From the NCBI GenBank assembly GCA_964577975.1, contig CAZOBB010000132.1:1-14477 (forward strand): a stretch of DNA of 14,477 nucleotides, in the 5' to 3' direction. Shown here piece by piece: positions 6,039-13,772 of the stretch. Within the stretch, counting starts at the first letter, position 1; every line of letters starts with the position of its first letter. The notes beneath the pieces were generated by a model, which saw nothing but the letters and a program-made list of their open reading frames with translations, was not told the DNA's origin and did not search any database. The stretch is from JAOZMY01 sp964577975 (GTDB taxonomy: Bacteria; Desulfobacterota; S145-22). A program made the translations under genes and the position numbers.

Positions 6039-7783
6039 CAGTATTGATAGATGTCGAGAATATCCCAGTATCCGTCTGTCGGAACGGGAATATCCCGGTC
6101 CATCAGGACGTCGAGAAGCGTCGGCTCCCCGGCGGCAAAGGCTGCTTCCAGGGCCTCTCGGAGCTCTTCCGGCTGTTCGATTCGCCGTGCCCGGATCCCG
6201 AACGAACGGGCGATGCCGGCAAAATCTGGGCTGTATTCCTGTCCCGTTGTGACATCGCGGAACTGGGTGCCGAAGTCGCGGCCGTAGGCGGTATGCTGAA
6301 GGCCATAGATGGTGCCGAAGGCCTTGTTGTTCATGACGATCCACGTGATGGGAATGTTCTGCTCCTTGGCGGTGGCAAGTACCCCGAGAACGGAACTCAT
6401 AGCCCCGTCGCCGATCAGGGCCACGACCGTCCGATCCGGGGCTCCTATCTTTGCGCCAACTGCCGCGCAGGGGCCGAATCCCATGGTCGCCAACCCGCTG
6501 GGGGGAAAATGGGTTCCCGGAACAAGGATGGGGAATTGCTGTCCGAGGCCGTTTTTGTTCCACCCCACGTCGGTGACCACGATGCCGTTTTCGGGTAAAA
6601 GCTCGCGGACTTCCGAAAGGATGCGGGCGGGGTGGATGGGAACCCGATTGGATTTTCCTTCCTTTCTGACGGTTTCCCACCAATCCTGACGTTCCTTGAC
6701 GAGGGCGGACACCCTGGTGTCGTCTTTCCAGTCCCTGGGCGATATCCGCTCGGAGAGGGCGGTGTGGAGTTCTGATATCACGGATTTCGCGTCTCCCACG
6801 ATCGCGACCTCCGTGGGATACGTCTTGCCGATCTCGGAGGGGTCGATATCGACGTGGATGAGCTTCGTCGGGGGGATGGCGAAGGTGTATTCGGGGATCC
6901 AAGAGGAACTGTCGGCTTCCGCGAAACGGGTTCCCACGGCGAGAAGGACATCGGCCTTCCGGGCCACCTCATTGGATAGTCGGGTGCCCCAGAAACCGGT
7001 CATGCCCATGGAGAGGGGATGATCCTCGCGGATCGCGCCCTTTCCCATGAGGGAAGTGACGACGGGAATGCCGAAGGTCTCCGCCAGCCGGGTAAGCTCC
7101 CCGGCGGCCTCCGAGAGGATAACGCCGCCGCCCGCGTAGATCGCGGGGGCCTTCGCCTTTGAGAGAAGCTCCGCGGCCTTCTGAATCTGATGGAGATCCC
7201 CGCGGTCTCTCGATATGGGAAAGACCCGCTTCTTTATGGAATCGTCGATGGAGATTTCCGCCTTGCGGGACAAGAGATCCATGGGGATATCGATCAGAAC
7301 GGGACCGGGACGGCCGGACAGGGCGGTGTTGAACGCGCGGGCGACGATATCCGGGAGGGCCTCGACGCTGTGGACCCGCCAGGCCCGTTTGACGAAGGGC
7401 TTGTAGATCTCGAACTGGGTGGCGTCTCCGTGCATCTTGATCTCTTGGTGGGCATCATGGCCGAAATGCTGTGTGGGAATGTCCCCGGCGATGACGACGA
7501 CGGCCGATGAGTCCAGAGCGGCGTTGGCAACCCCGGTAACTGCGTTCGTCAACCCGGGGCCGAGGTGTGTCATCAAGACGCCGGGCCTGTGCGTTGCCCG
7601 GAAATAGCCGTCGGCGGCATGGGCCGCGAATTGCTCGTGACGGAACGTGAGATAGTGGATGGATGAATCGGCCATGGCGTCCATGAACGCAATGACGGTG
7701 TGTCCGCACAGGCCGAAGACCGTATCGACCCCGAGGGCGTCGAGACATTTAACGAGAATTTGTCCTCCGCTGTATTTCTTCAT
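6038..7783 (-). CDS. thiamine-diphosphate-dependent enzyme (acetolactate synthase-like fold), possible C-C hydrolase
   Basis: A 581-residue ThDP enzyme with the three-domain layout of acetolactate synthase and related decarboxylases. The catalytic Glu is Glu50 (FRHEQFAAHAADGY). The ThDP/Mg motif runs from GDG at 458-460 to Asn485-Asn486 in IVMNNKAFG. The substrate loop reads FGLCGHT (His28) where acetolactate synthases have FGxPGG. THLGPG (His73) stands where they have TSGPG. From memory, cyclohexane-1,2-dione hydrolase has active-site histidines at both places, so a ring-opening or hydrolytic reaction is conceivable. The start at 7783 follows AAGGGGGAGA; the open frame upstream has no family similarity. 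No acetolactate synthase small subunit is nearby, which argues against branched amino-acid synthesis. Other possibilities are a 2-oxoacid decarboxylase or carboligase. The fold is sure; the reaction is open. Confidence 0.87.
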   Translation of the reverse strand: MKKYSGGQILVKCLDALGVDTVFGLCGHTVIAFMDAMADSSIHYLTFRHEQFAAHAADGYFRATHRPGVLMTHLGPGLTNAVTGVANAALDSSAVVVIAGDIPTQHFGHDAHQEIKMHGDATQFEIYKPFVKRAWRVHSVEALPDIVARAFNTALSGRPGPVLIDIPMDLLSRKAEISIDDSIKKRVFPISRDRGDLHQIQKAAELLSKAKAPAIYAGGGVILSEAAGELTRLAETFGIPVVTSLMGKGAIREDHPLSMGMTGFWGTRLSNEVARKADVLLAVGTRFAEADSSSWIPEYTFAIPPTKLIHVDIDPSEIGKTYPTEVAIVGDAKSVISELHTALSERISPRDWKDDTRVSALVKERQDWWETVRKEGKSNRVPIHPARILSEVRELLPENGIVVTDVGWNKNGLGQQFPILVPGTHFPPSGLATMGFGPCAAVGAKIGAPDRTVVALIGDGAMSSVLGVLATAKEQNIPITWIVMNNKAFGTIYGLQHTAYGRDFGTQFRDVTTGQEYSPDFAGIARSFGIRARRIEQPEELREALEAAFAAGEPTLLDVLMDRDIPVPTDGYWDILDIYQY

Positions 7784-7818
7784 CAAGTCTCCCCCTTGAT
7801 TGTTTGGAATTTTGGTTT

Positions 7819-8202
7819 CTAACGGGTCGGCATATCTCCCGGAGGGGCGTAGGCCCACAGGAGCCACAAAGGTTCCTCGCCATTGTTGAAATGGACATGG
7901 ACCACGCCGTCGGGGATAAAGATGAAGTCGTTTGCCTTGAAGGGGGTCTCTTTGTCGTGGGTGACGTCGATGGCAATTCCCGTTCCTTTGATGACATAGT
8001 TGAATTCCTCGGAGCCCGGGTGGGAGTGGGGGGCGCACCGCTCACCGGGTTCGAAGATGGTCAAACCCACCACCAGCCGCTCGGAGTTGATGAGTTCCTT
8101 GTCGATGACGCGGAACACCTTCCTCCGCAGCCCCTCTTCTTCCAGCCCCAGCCAGAAATGCTTCCCTTCCCTGAACGGGTTGATAACCTTTACTTCTTGC
8201 AT
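7819..8202 (-). CDS. single-domain cupin protein
   Basis: A 127-residue small cupin. Motif 1 is PHSHPGSEEFNYVIKG (His, His and Glu metal ligands about residues 74-81), and motif 2 is DFIFIPDGVVHVHFN with the fourth ligand His. All four usual metal-binding residues are therefore present and a divalent metal site is likely. There is no DNA-binding or second domain. It starts behind a perfect AAGGAGGT at 8207-8214 and lies between the dehydratase and ThDP genes, with a 36-base gap on one side and 35 on the other. Small cupins in catabolic operons serve as isomerases, epimerases, dioxygenases, lyases or ligand-binding helpers. In an anaerobic setting an isomerase, lyase or tautomerase role is more likely than a dioxygenase, but this is inference. 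Confidence 0.85.
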   Translation of the reverse strand: MQEVKVINPFREGKHFWLGLEEEGLRRKVFRVIDKELINSERLVVGLTIFEPGERCAPHSHPGSEEFNYVIKGTGIAIDVTHDKETPFKANDFIFIPDGVVHVHFNNGEEPLWLLWAYAPPGDMPTR

Positions 8203-8206
8203 AGTG

Positions 8207-8214
8207 ACCTCCTT
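8207..8214 (-). promoter_or_regulatory. consensus ribosome binding site of the cupin gene
   Basis: AAGGAGGT on the minus strand, a full match to the anti-Shine-Dalgarno sequence, ends four bases before the cupin ATG at 8202. It is the strongest ribosome site in the minus-strand operon, so the cupin may be made in higher amount than its neighbours. The ThDP and TctC genes use weaker AGGGGGA-type sites. Confidence 0.6.
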
Positions 8215-8238
8215 TGAACCAGCCGCTGAACGGCTTAT

Positions 8239-8679
8239 TTATTTTTCCTGGACGAGTCGGACCGCGGCCTGAAGACCCAGCAAATAACTGTTCAAACCAA
8301 ACCCGCTGATCTGCCCCCTCGCCAGAGGGGCGATGAGGGATTGGTGACGAAAGGCCTCCCGGGCGTGGATGTTGGAGAGATGCACTTCCACGATGGGCAC
8401 TTTGAGGATGGCCAGGGCATCGTGGATGGCATAGCTGTAGTGCGACCAGGCCCCCGCGTTGATGACGACGGCGTCGACACCGGTGGTATGCGCCTCGTGA
8501 ATCTTCTCCACGAAGGTTCCCTCGTGGTTGCTCTGAAAGGTTTCGATCTCCACGTCCAGGGATGCCGCCAGTTTTTCGAGTTCCTGGTTGATTTGATCCA
8601 GTGTCACGGTTCCGTATTGCGTGGGATCGCGCATTCCGAACATATTGAGATTTACGCCGTGCAGGATTAAGATTTTCAT
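8239..8679 (-). CDS. aroQ: type II 3-dehydroquinate dehydratase
   Basis: A 146-residue protein of normal length for the small dodecameric type II dehydratases, which interconvert 3-dehydroquinate and 3-dehydroshikimate. Active-site positions are kept: Asn12 in VNLN, Arg17 in MRDP, catalytic Tyr22 in QYG, QSNHEG (49-54), Asn74, His80 in INAGAWSH, His99 in VEVHLSN, and Arg106 and Arg110 in HAREAFRH. Departures from the usual patterns are HGVNLN for NGPNLN and NAGAW for NPGAY, both next to the active site. The start is set by GAAAGGAGA upstream of 8679. It lies 20 bases from the SDR gene and four genes from the transporter. Type II enzymes serve in quinate catabolism as well as biosynthesis, and the surroundings favour catabolism or a related substrate here. 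Confidence 0.92.
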   Translation of the reverse strand: MKILILHGVNLNMFGMRDPTQYGTVTLDQINQELEKLAASLDVEIETFQSNHEGTFVEKIHEAHTTGVDAVVINAGAWSHYSYAIHDALAILKVPIVEVHLSNIHAREAFRHQSLIAPLARGQISGFGLNSYLLGLQAAVRLVQEK

Positions 8680-8699
8680 GTCGTTTCTCCTTTCTTGGA

Positions 8700-9455
8700 T
8701 TACCGGGCCAGAAACCCCCCGTCGACGATGAGGCATTGACCGGTGACGAAAGAGGCCGCCTCGGAGCATAACCAGACCACAGCCTCTGCAATCTCCGAAG
8801 GTGCAGCCAGCCGCCCCATCGGATGGGAGGCGATGAGTTCCCTTTCCCTTTCGGTTTGGGTTTCGAGTCTCAAAAGCGGGGTTCGCGTTGCCCCCGGGCA
8901 GACGGCATTGACACGGATCCCTTTCGTGGCGTATTCCAGGGCGGCGGTTCTCGTCAATCCCAGGATGCCGTGCTTGCTTGCCACGTAGGCCGCAGCCGAG
9001 GGCGCGCCGACGAAAGACCACGTGGAAGCGGTGTTGACGATGGCGCCTTTGACCTCGTGTTCGAGCATAACTCGAATCTCATGTTTCATGCAGAGCCAAA
9101 CCCCCTTGAGGTTGATACTAAGCACCGTTTCCCATTCCTCTTCTTCCAGATCGGTGAGCGGTTTCCTCTCCCCCGGAATACCCGCGTTGTTGTGGGCGGC
9201 ATGGAGGGCCCCGTAGGTCTTGATGATCTCGCTCACCGCGTCTGCGACTTCATCTTCTTTCGAGACGTCGGCGGGCAGGAAACAGGCGGTTCCCCCCCCT
9301 TCACGGATGTCTCTCGCCGTGGCCGACCCCCTTTCTCCCGATTTATCCAGGATGGCGACCGCCATTCCCCGCCGGGCAAAGGCGAAGGCGCTTGCCTCTC
9401 CGATTCCGGAACCGCCACCGGTGACCAGTGCGACCTTGTGTGAAGGGCTCGTCAT
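8700..9455 (-). CDS. short-chain dehydrogenase/reductase (classical SDR)
   Basis: A 251-residue classical SDR. The cofactor motif is TGGGSGIG (12-19); Asp37 at the end of the second strand (AILDKSG) points to NAD rather than NADP. NNAG is at 89-92, and the catalytic tetrad is Asn115, Ser144, Tyr157 and Lys161 (YVASK). The substrate loop after CPGATRTPL is of normal length. The ATG overlaps the stop of tctA (ATGA, four bases), so translation is coupled to the transporter. In this operon it could oxidise a ring hydroxyl of the imported compound, for example a quinate-type alcohol, giving a ketone for the dehydratase. SDR sequences alone do not reveal the substrate; a 3-oxoacyl reductase-like or sugar dehydrogenase role is possible. 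Confidence 0.92.
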   Translation of the reverse strand: MTSPSHKVALVTGGGSGIGEASAFAFARRGMAVAILDKSGERGSATARDIREGGGTACFLPADVSKEDEVADAVSEIIKTYGALHAAHNNAGIPGERKPLTDLEEEEWETVLSINLKGVWLCMKHEIRVMLEHEVKGAIVNTASTWSFVGAPSAAAYVASKHGILGLTRTAALEYATKGIRVNAVCPGATRTPLLRLETQTERERELIASHPMGRLAAPSEIAEAVVWLCSEAASFVTGQCLIVDGGFLAR

Positions 9456-10978
9456 TTCAAACCTTCACCCCCTTTCTTCTTAAACGCGATCGTGCATTTG
9501 TTCCACAGGGGTGTCTGCCCTATGATCATGGCCAGGATCAGCAACGTCAACACAAGGGAGATGGGATTCCTGAAGAGATCCAGGAAGAAGATCGCGGGTT
9601 GGTTACGGACCGACATCATGGCCCGGCGGTAGGACAGGTCCATGAGCGGCCCCAGGATCATGCCTAAGACGATGGGTCCCATCTCGATGCCGTAGGTTCT
9701 CAGGACGTATCCGGCGATCCCCAGTCCCAGCATCCACCAGACCTCCATCAGGTTGTTGTGGATGGAGTAGGTCCCGACAACCGAGAGGACGACGATGACG
9801 GGGATGAGAATACCCTTGGGAAGTTCCACCATCTTCGTGAAGATGCGGATTCCCGTCAGGCCGAAGATCAAAAGAAAGATGTTGGCCAAGACGAGGGAAC
9901 CCACGATGAACCAGAAGAGATGCGGGGTTTCGATCATCAGCATGGGCCCCGGCTTCAATCCGTGAATGTAGAGGGCGCCGATGATGACGGCGGTGACGGC
10001 GTCCCCGGGAATCCCCAGGGTCAACATGGGGATGTAGGCCCCTCCGATGGCCGCGTTGTTTGCCGATTCGGGGGCCACCAGTCCCTCGTAGGCCCCTTCT
10101 CCGAAGGGGCGGGAGGGGTTCTTGACGGACCGTTTGGCGTAGCCGTAGGTGAGGAGGGCGGCGATATCGCCGCCTGTTCCGGGCAACGACCCGATGAAAA
10201 CGCCGACGACGGAGGACTTTATGGCCAGAGGCAGGTTCTTCACCACCCATCTCCAGGGGGGGATGATCTTGTCCACCCGCTGTTTGACGGGTTTCAGGTT
10301 GATATTGCGGATTTGGGAGAGGGCCTCTGAGACCCCGAACAGGCCGATCATGGCGACCACGTAATGGATTCCCCCCATGAGCTGGACGTTTCCGAAGGTA
10401 AACCGCCCCTGGCCGGTTAAGGGATCCATGCCTACGAGACCGAGGATGACGCCGAGGGCCCCGGCGAAGATCCCCTTGAAGAGGGATTTGCCCGACAGGC
10501 TTCCCACGAGCAATATTCCCATGATGGCCAGGAGCATATAGTCCCTCGGGGCGAACTTGAGGGAGAACTTCGACAAGAGGGGACCGCCCACGGAAAGGAA
10601 GATGACTCCGATGAATCCTCCCACGACGGAAACGACCGTGGTCAGCCCGATGGCGATGCCCGCCTCCCCTTTTTTGGCCAACGGAAAACCGTCGAATGCC
10701 GTGGCGATGGCGGCCGGGGCCCCGGGGATGTTCAGGAGAATGGCCGACCGAGAGCCGCCATAGACCCCCCCGCAGTAGATGCCCACCATCAGGGCGAGGG
10801 CTTCGTTGACACCCCATGAAAAGGTGAATGAAATCAGGAGGGAAACGGCCATCGTGACGGAGAGCCCGGGAATGGCCCCCACGTAGATTCCGGCGAATGT
10901 GCCGGCGGCGATGAGCAATAAGAGCTTTATGTGAAGCAGCGGCATGAGAAAATAGGAAAGATGGTGGATACCTTCCAC
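9452..10978 (-). CDS. tctA: tripartite tricarboxylate transporter large permease TctA
   Basis: A 508-residue polytopic membrane protein with ten or more hydrophobic segments, the large permease of a tripartite tricarboxylate transporter (TTT), which takes up organic acids using an ion gradient and a periplasmic receptor. Family signatures are GAIPGLS (34-40), GIYCGGVYGGSRSA (66-79), LLNIPGAPAAIATAFDG and, in the second half, GSLPGTGGD and TLGIPGDAVTAV, reflecting the internal repeat of the family. The start is GTG at 10978 behind TAGGAG. The gene begins nine bases after tctB ends and overlaps the SDR start by four bases. The transported compound is presumably the substrate of the downstream enzymes: a carboxylate, since all known TTT substrates are. 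Confidence 0.93.
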   Translation of the reverse strand: MEGIHHLSYFLMPLLHIKLLLLIAAGTFAGIYVGAIPGLSVTMAVSLLISFTFSWGVNEALALMVGIYCGGVYGGSRSAILLNIPGAPAAIATAFDGFPLAKKGEAGIAIGLTTVVSVVGGFIGVIFLSVGGPLLSKFSLKFAPRDYMLLAIMGILLVGSLSGKSLFKGIFAGALGVILGLVGMDPLTGQGRFTFGNVQLMGGIHYVVAMIGLFGVSEALSQIRNINLKPVKQRVDKIIPPWRWVVKNLPLAIKSSVVGVFIGSLPGTGGDIAALLTYGYAKRSVKNPSRPFGEGAYEGLVAPESANNAAIGGAYIPMLTLGIPGDAVTAVIIGALYIHGLKPGPMLMIETPHLFWFIVGSLVLANIFLLIFGLTGIRIFTKMVELPKGILIPVIVVLSVVGTYSIHNNLMEVWWMLGLGIAGYVLRTYGIEMGPIVLGMILGPLMDLSYRRAMMSVRNQPAIFFLDLFRNPISLVLTLLILAMIIGQTPLWNKCTIAFKKKGGEGLK

Positions 10979-10987
10979 GGAAATCTC

Positions 10988-11461
10988 CTATGGTAACAAG
11001 ACGAGAAAAACGTAACGAAACAAGAGGTAGATGATAAACACGTTGAGCAGTGAAACCCATGTGGCCTTCACGAGACCCGCTCCCTTGAGAAAGACGATGG
11101 AGCCCCAGAGAAAGAGCAGGGTGCTGAAGATAAATCCGATGCTTCCCAAAAGGTATCCATACAAAACCATGAGGAAAGTAAAACCCACCATCGTAAGGGA
11201 AAAGAGATCCTTCGCGGCCGTGAAGAGTTCCTCTTTCCTGGTTTCGAAGGAAGGGCTTTTTTTATGGAGGCTTTCCCGGAGGGCCATGACACAGGAGAAG
11301 ATCATGACAACTCCCACGAACATTGGGAAAGCCCCGGGAGAGGAAAGGGAGGAAAACCCGGAGATCTTTATGGACAGCGCGAGGATGACGACACTGAGCA
11401 GCAGAAGAAGAGTGAGAAAAAGTGTCTCGCCGGGCTTCCTGGTATCGGGTTTCCCTTCCAT
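10988..11461 (-). CDS. tctB: tripartite tricarboxylate transporter small permease TctB
   Basis: A 157-residue membrane protein with four hydrophobic segments: about residues 13-32, 44-60, 88-108 and 111-127, with a further hydrophobic C-terminal stretch near 135-156. It is the small permease of the TTT system. TctB proteins are poorly conserved in sequence, and the call rests on size, membrane pattern and its place between tctC and tctA. The SPGAFPMFVG segment after the first helix is typical of the family. GAAAGGAAG precedes the ATG. It is 22 bases downstream of tctC and nine bases upstream of tctA. Confidence 0.9.
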   Translation of the reverse strand: MEGKPDTRKPGETLFLTLLLLLSVVILALSIKISGFSSLSSPGAFPMFVGVVMIFSCVMALRESLHKKSPSFETRKEELFTAAKDLFSLTMVGFTFLMVLYGYLLGSIGFIFSTLLFLWGSIVFLKGAGLVKATWVSLLNVFIIYLLFRYVFLVLLP

Positions 11462-11483
11462 TCTTCCTTTCCCCTGATCTTGA

Positions 11484-12497
11484 TTACGGTTTGGGAATGC
11501 CCAGTTTGTCAGGTGAGGTTTTCGCCCCGCCGGCCTCGTAGATCATCCAGCACGACACGGACTGCCAGTGTTTGAGGAATTTATCCGCTTCTTTCCCGGA
11601 CAGACCCATGGGAACGGCTCCGAAATCTTTCAGGAATTTCTGGAACTTGGGGTCGTCGAATCCTTTCTTGAAGGCCGCGACGAGTTTTTTGCGGGCCTCC
11701 TCGGGAATACCTTTCTTGGCCCAGACACCGTAGAAGGGTCCCCAGGGGAGATATTTCTTGTATTCGGGATAGATACTCGTGATGGTGGGAACGCCTTCCA
11801 GGCCGGGAATGGGCTTGTCGGACACTACGGCCAGGGCCTTCAGGCGCTTCGCACGGAGGTGTTCGCGCGCGGCGGTGACACCCACGGAGCTGAAATCCAC
11901 GTGCCCCCCTTCCATGGCGGTGATGGCCGGCCCTTCTCCGCCGAAAGGAATGGGATTAAATGTGACGCCGTTGACCGTTTTGAGCAGGGCGCCTACCACG
12001 TAGGGGAGGCCGCCGGGTCCCGTGGACCCCATGTTGATCTTGCCGGGGCGTTTCTTGGCGTCTTCGATGAGGTCCTTGAGGCTCTTCCAAGGGGTATTCA
12101 CGTTCGCCACGATGACGGCGACGCCCCGGGCCAGGACATTGATCGGCACGAAGTCCTTGTAGTCGAGTTTGGAAATACCGAGCAGCCGGTAAAGTTGCGG
12201 GTTTTCCGCGCCGTACAGCAACGTGTATCCGTCGGCCTTTTGATTGTAGACCCACTGCGTGGCGATGGCCCCCGTCGCGCCCGGCTTGTTCTGAAGGATG
12301 ATCTTTTTTCCAAGGTAGGGCTCGACAAGCGGCGTGATAGAGCGCGCCACGTTGTCTGTCGCGCCGCCGGCACCCCACATGATGATTCCCGTAAGGTCTT
12401 TCTGAGGAAAGCCGCCTGCGGAGGCAAGGCCGCTTGTCCCCATCCCGATGCATATCGCTGCGATGATTATGACGTATTTAAAGTGTTTGATCTTCAT
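11484..12497 (-). CDS. tctC: TTT periplasmic substrate receptor TctC (Bug family)
   Basis: A 337-residue periplasmic solute receptor. Residues 1-27 form a Sec signal peptide (KIKHFKY basic start, hydrophobic core, ASA cleavage site before Gly28). The Cys at 16 is not in a lipobox, so the protein is soluble. The ligand-loop motif MWGAGGATDNVAR and NKPGATGAIA are characteristic of Bug receptors, which bind a carboxylate through water-mediated contacts in these loops. AGGGGGA stands before the ATG. Being first of the three transporter genes fits the common high need for receptor. It follows the CoA-transferase gene after a 75-base gap, the largest in the minus-strand operon. Confidence 0.93.
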   Translation of the reverse strand: MKIKHFKYVIIIAAICIGMGTSGLASAGGFPQKDLTGIIMWGAGGATDNVARSITPLVEPYLGKKIILQNKPGATGAIATQWVYNQKADGYTLLYGAENPQLYRLLGISKLDYKDFVPINVLARGVAVIVANVNTPWKSLKDLIEDAKKRPGKINMGSTGPGGLPYVVGALLKTVNGVTFNPIPFGGEGPAITAMEGGHVDFSSVGVTAAREHLRAKRLKALAVVSDKPIPGLEGVPTITSIYPEYKKYLPWGPFYGVWAKKGIPEEARKKLVAAFKKGFDDPKFQKFLKDFGAVPMGLSGKEADKFLKHWQSVSCWMIYEAGGAKTSPDKLGIPKP

Positions 12498-12572
12498 TTT
12501 GTCCCCCTAAAGTTGAATTGACGCTTCTGTGAGTTCATCACCCACTGCCCGAAAATCAATTAAAATTTCCTT
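12498..12572 (-). other. 75-base gap between CoA-transferase and tctC genes
   Basis: This is the only sizeable spacer in the minus-strand operon. It holds a short inverted repeat GTGA-TGAAC-TCAC and the AGGGGGA ribosome site of tctC. I see no T-tract terminator and no clear -35/-10 pair, so read-through from the CoA-transferase gene is the simplest reading. An internal promoter or processing site cannot be excluded. Confidence 0.4.
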
Positions 12573-13769
12573 TTAAGCGATCACCCCCTTTCGCTTATAG
12601 TCTCTTATCGTCTCGTCTCCGTAGCCAAGATTCCTCATGATTTCGTCGGTGTGTTCGCCGAGTGTGGGTGGGGCATTCAGGGGTTCCTGGGAGATGGCGC
12701 TGAATTTGGGGGCCAGGCCGCAGACGGTGATGTCACCGAGATCTTCATCCCGGATCTTCTTGAGCAGGCCCCTGTGGAGGATCTGGGGTTGATGGAGGGC
12801 CTTTTCCAAGGTATTGACTGTCCCGGAAGGGATGCCCCGCGCGTTTAGGATGGCTTCCCATTCCTCCGCCGTCTTCTCCTTGAGGCGTTCATTCAGGATC
12901 TTTGAGAGCTCGTGCCTGTTCTTCTTACGGGTGTCTCGTTCGGCGAATCTCGGATCCGTTACGAGTTCTTCCAGGTCGAGAATCCTGCACAGCTCCTGCC
13001 ATTGTTCATCCTTGTTGGCGGAGATGTTCAACAGGCCGTCCTTCGCCTGGAAGGCCCCGGAGGGGGCGGCCGTGAAATTTTCATTTCCCATGCGGACGGG
13101 TTTCTGGCCGGCAATGAGATAATTGGACAAGACCCATCCCATCATGGGAAGGATGGAATCCAAAAGGGCCACGTCGATCATCTGCCCCTTTCCCGTGGTG
13201 CTTCGAAAATAGAGGGCACCGAGAATGGCCATGACGGCCGTGAGGCCACCAACGGTGTCTGTGATGGGGGCCCCGACCCTCAAAGGGCCGCTTTCGGGGG
13301 TTCCGGTGATATCCATCAGGCCGCTCTTGCCCTGGATGATCTGGTCGTAGGCGGGATTTTTGGCCAGGGGGCCGTTGCGGCCGAAACCGGAAATGCCACA
13401 GTAAATGATGTCTTCCTTTATCTCTCTCAGGACTTCGTAGCCGAGACCCAGCTTGTCCATGACGTCGGGACGGAAATTTTCAAGGACAACATCGGCGTTT
13501 TTCACCAGTTTCTTGAAGATTTCCTTGCCTTCAGGCATCTTCAAGTTGATGCCGATGCTTTTCTTGTTCGCATTCTGGGCGAGGAAGGATGTCCCCATCG
13601 CCTTGTTGTTGAGCTCGGGGGACGCCCCGAGTTTTCTTGCCAGATCTCCGCCTTTGGGATGCTCGATCTTGATGGTCTCGGCCCCCAGGAGAGCCAGGAG
13701 GTAGCCGGCGAACGGACCGGCCAGAACATTGGTGACGTCCAGTACGGTAACCCCGGTTAGGATATTCAT
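12573..13769 (-). CDS. family III CoA-transferase (CaiB/BaiF/Frc type)
   Basis: A 398-residue family III CoA-transferase, which moves CoA from a donor thioester to an organic acid through an enzyme-bound anhydride. The catalytic aspartate is Asp142 in NPAYDQ. Family markers are LDVTNVLAGPFAGYLLALLGAE at the N-terminus, VLENFRPDVMDKLGLG and YCGISGFGRNGP before the aspartate, ADGL-like QAKDGLLNISAN in the middle and RGIPSGTVN toward the C-terminus. The length is normal. GAAAGGAAG lies in the end of the regulator gene, whose stop is only three bases away, so the two are probably one transcript. As the first enzyme of the operon it likely activates the imported acid or the acid made after ring cleavage. 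Donor and acceptor cannot be told from sequence. Confidence 0.92.
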   Translation of the reverse strand: MNILTGVTVLDVTNVLAGPFAGYLLALLGAETIKIEHPKGGDLARKLGASPELNNKAMGTSFLAQNANKKSIGINLKMPEGKEIFKKLVKNADVVLENFRPDVMDKLGLGYEVLREIKEDIIYCGISGFGRNGPLAKNPAYDQIIQGKSGLMDITGTPESGPLRVGAPITDTVGGLTAVMAILGALYFRSTTGKGQMIDVALLDSILPMMGWVLSNYLIAGQKPVRMGNENFTAAPSGAFQAKDGLLNISANKDEQWQELCRILDLEELVTDPRFAERDTRKKNRHELSKILNERLKEKTAEEWEAILNARGIPSGTVNTLEKALHQPQILHRGLLKKIRDEDLGDITVCGLAPKFSAISQEPLNAPPTLGEHTDEIMRNLGYGDETIRDYKRKGVIA

Positions 13770-13772
13770 GGT

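Noticed and set aside
6038..7783. Acetolactate synthase large subunit (ilvB)
   Set aside because: There is no small-subunit or other ilv gene nearby, and the substrate-loop residues FGLCGHT and THLGPG differ from those of acetolactate synthases.
6038..8038. Longer version of the ThDP gene, 666 residues
   Set aside because: The extra 85 residues overlap the cupin gene out of frame and look like shadow sequence. The ATG at 7783 begins the normal ThDP N-terminal domain.
8239..9021. Longer version of the dehydroquinase gene starting upstream
   Set aside because: The extra N-terminal part overlaps the SDR gene in another frame and has no similarity. The ATG at 8679 has a good ribosome site and gives the normal 146-residue length.
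5196..9021. AroE and AroQ as ordinary chorismate biosynthesis genes
   Set aside because: Not excluded, but the neighbours are importer, CoA-transferase, ThDP enzyme, AOR and IclR regulator. No other aro gene is present, and both proteins deviate at conserved positions.
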